A stretch of 64,000 nucleotides of DNA from an uncultured Serinicoccus sp. (GTDB lineage Bacteria; Actinomycetota; Actinomycetes; Actinomycetales; Dermatophilaceae), in assembly GCF_947487915.1 (NCBI RefSeq), contig NZ_CANKYH010000006.1:186001-250000 (forward strand). Direction: 5' to 3'. A program made the translations under genes and the position numbers. The notes beneath the pieces were generated by a model. That model was given only the letters and a program-made list of their open reading frames with translations, did no database searches and was not told the origin of the DNA. This document shows, piece by piece, positions 62,085-64,000 of this stretch. The first letter of the stretch is position 1. Each line of letters begins with the position of its first letter.

Positions 62085-62734
62085 GCCGCGGACCCGCCTG
62101 CCCGCCCCGCCTCGGGGTCCTCGTCCGCACCCTCGCCCCGGGGGTCGGCGTCGGTCCGGGGCTCGGGCAGCGGGTGGTGCTTGGGGCAGGAGTCGCAGCG
62201 CTCGTCGTCGACGGCGGAGACCCCCGAGCAGCAGCCGCCCTCCCACCAGTCCGGGAGGGCCGCGACGGCCTCGTCCCCCAACGGGTTGACCCCCGGCCCC
62301 GCGGCCAGGCTGTGCGCGACGAGGACGTGGAGGCACTTGACCCGGTTGGGCATGCCGCCGGCGCTGATGCCGGCGATCTCCGGGACGTGCGCCAGCTCCT
62401 CGCGGCGACGCAGGTAGTCGTCGTGCGCCTGGGCATACTCCCAGCGCAGCCCCTCGTCCTCGGCGAGCCGCTTCGACATCGACTTCATGAGCCCCTCGCT
62501 CTCCAGCGTCGAGATCGCGCCGGTGAGCTTGGGGCAGGTGGCGTAGAAGCTGGTGGGGAAGGGGGTGCCGTCCGGCAGGCGCGGCTCGGTGCGGATCACC
62601 GTGGGGCAGCCGCACGGGCAGCGGTGCACGATGGCGACGACCCCGCGCGGCTCACGGCCGAGCTGACGGGTGATGACCTCGAGATCCTCCTCGGTGGGAG
62701 TCTCGTCGAGCGTGGTGCGGTCGAGTTCGCTCAT
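62081..62734 (-). CDS. DUF501 protein
   Basis: A 217-residue cytosolic protein with the DUF501 core. VITRQLGREPRGVVAIVHRC lies near residue 19, then CGCPTVIRTEPRLPDGTPFP, TSFYATCPKLTGAISTLESE, and GGMPNRVKCLHVLVAHSLA near 125. Several Cys residues (CPCGCP, then a C-terminal ERCDSCPKHH) could bind a metal. The tail beyond residue 180 is acidic and disordered. Function unknown, but the position between ftsB and ppx is strongly conserved in actinobacteria. The ATG has an AGAAGGA ribosome site. Confidence 0.9.
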   Translation of the reverse strand: MSELDRTTLDETPTEEDLEVITRQLGREPRGVVAIVHRCPCGCPTVIRTEPRLPDGTPFPTSFYATCPKLTGAISTLESEGLMKSMSKRLAEDEGLRWEYAQAHDDYLRRREELAHVPEIAGISAGGMPNRVKCLHVLVAHSLAAGPGVNPLGDEAVAALPDWWEGGCCSGVSAVDDERCDSCPKHHPLPEPRTDADPRGEGADEDPEAGRAGGSAA

Positions 62735-62757
62735 GTCCTTCTCTGCGGGCCGTGCTC

Positions 62758-63300
62758 CTACGGCTCCGTGGTCTCGGGGAGCCCCTCGTTCGCGATCGTG
62801 ACCGACTCCCAGACCTGGGCGTACCACGGGCTGTCGGCCATCACGTCATCGCTCACCGGGGCCATTCCTGGCAGCGCCTCAGTGTAGTCGCTCCCGGTGT
62901 CGTCGATGACGGTGAAGGCCGTCTCGCCCTCCTTGACGAAGCGCAGCCGCTCGCGGGCCTGCTGCTCCACGTAGTCCGGGTCCTCCCAGCGGGCCAGCTC
63001 GCGCTCGAGCGCGGCGATCTCCTCCTGCTCCGTGGCGATCTCCTGGTGCAGCGCACCGATGTCGGCCCGCTGCCGGAGGAACCCGGACAGCGCGGGGGCC
63101 AGGACGAGGGCCATGGCGACGAGCAGGACCCCCAGCGTGATCAACCGGCGCACGTGCACCGGCGCCTGCCGCTGGGTCGCCGTCGCCGCCGGGCGCGACC
63201 GTCCGCCGGGCCGACGGGCCGGGGTCCGACGGGTCGGGCCGGTGGGGCGGCTGCCGGCGCGCGAGGTGCGCCGGTCGCGCGGGCCACGGGCCGTGCTCAT
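62758..63300 (-). CDS. ftsB: septum formation initiator family protein (FtsB/DivIC-like)
   Basis: A 180-residue bitopic protein. A long basic, Arg/Pro-rich cytoplasmic N-terminus (1-50) precedes one membrane helix (about 55-75, LITLGVLLVAMALVLAPAL). An extracytoplasmic coiled coil follows (IGALHQEIATEQEEIAALER), then the DivIC signature DPDYVEQQARERLRFVKEGE near 108. It would join FtsL and FtsQ in the divisome. A TAG stop precedes DUF501 by 23 nt. Location after eno is as in other actinobacteria. Confidence 0.9.
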   Translation of the reverse strand: MSTARGPRDRRTSRAGSRPTGPTRRTPARRPGGRSRPAATATQRQAPVHVRRLITLGVLLVAMALVLAPALSGFLRQRADIGALHQEIATEQEEIAALERELARWEDPDYVEQQARERLRFVKEGETAFTVIDDTGSDYTEALPGMAPVSDDVMADSPWYAQVWESVTIANEGLPETTEP

Positions 63301-63455
63301 CGGGGCTCCTCGAACGTCGGGTGGGGTGGCTGGGACGGGTGAGGCCAGGGTATGCCGTCCGCCCGACCGGTCGACGGACGCCGCGCCGCGATGCAGGCAC
63401 CCCCGGCGGCCCGTCCCGGAGGGGACGCGGCGCCGTCGCGGTGGCCGGCACCGGC

Positions 63456-63482
63456 GCGGTCGCCGGGAGTCCCGGCGACCGC
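63456..63482 (-). terminator. hairpin terminator after eno
   Basis: GCGGTCGCCGGGA and TCCCGGCGACCGC are perfect 13-bp arms around one central G (a small loop opens in practice). It lies 10 nt past the eno stop. The remaining eno-ftsB gap (63301-63455) holds a GGTATGCC octamer and nothing else I recognise. Confidence 0.7.
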
Positions 63483-63491
63483 CTCGGCGAC

Positions 63492-64000
<509 letters not shown>

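Overview
The window is chromosomal DNA from a very GC-rich (about 72% by eye) actinobacterium. The gene content points to the Micrococcales, probably Intrasporangiaceae or Ornithinimicrobium-like; that placement is inference. The evidence is mycothiol genes (mca), an actinobacterial E1/E2-type 2-oxoglutarate decarboxylase (kgd), the mca-DUF4307-greA and eno-ftsB-DUF501-ppx gene orders, a fused oleBC, and very many ATGA/GTGA stop-start overlaps. Codons ending in G or C dominate. I see no insertion sequence, prophage or CRISPR array; this is mostly core genome plus one accessory cell-surface polymer locus.

Layout. 1-6.7 kb (+): end of an ABC exporter pair, kgd, a double-GNAT acetyltransferase and an SGNH-fold protein, mostly overlapping. 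6.7-13.2 kb: pheA, a polyprenyl glycosylphosphotransferase, an S24/S26 peptidase, then the minus-strand chain leuB-alr-tsaE-tyrosine phosphatase. 13.2-18.4 kb (+): leuCD, a TerC-type exporter behind a yybP-ykoY (Mn2+) riboswitch, and leuA behind a leucine-rich leader peptide. 18.4-25.5 kb: VOC protein, Fur-family regulator, nnrD-acpS-glmS, coaA and a decayed MFS gene. 25.5-34.2 kb: DUF1206, a secreted transglycosylase, a PIN-PhoH protein, a Z-prenyl synthase, a TrhA/hemolysin III gene behind palindromic operators, mca, DUF4307, greA with a terminator-like hairpin in its leader, and msrA.

34.3-47.2 kb is an envelope-glycopolymer locus. It holds a CDP-alcohol phosphotransferase, a GT2, a pyruvyltransferase-like fusion, two paralogous TarM/TagE-like GT4 enzymes flanking an O-acyltransferase, a cytidylyltransferase-oxidoreductase fusion and a CDP-glycerol:glycerophosphotransferase. 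Together they look able to build, glycosylate and decorate a teichoic-acid-like polymer.

47.7-54.9 kb carries a lipoprotein, then oleA, oleBC and oleD (long-chain olefin pathway from head-to-head condensation of fatty acyl-CoAs) and a thiolase. 55-64 kb holds DUF808, a Bax-inhibitor-like membrane protein, an M14 peptidase, a tRNA with a UAA anticodon, a family-5 uracil-DNA glycosylase, ppx, DUF501, ftsB and the 3' end of eno.

Two window-wide patterns stand out. The octamer GGTATGCC/GGCATACC is strongly over-represented and forces rare codons in all reading frames. At least ten genes have a -10-like hexamer 6-7 nt before the start codon, which predicts leaderless mRNAs.
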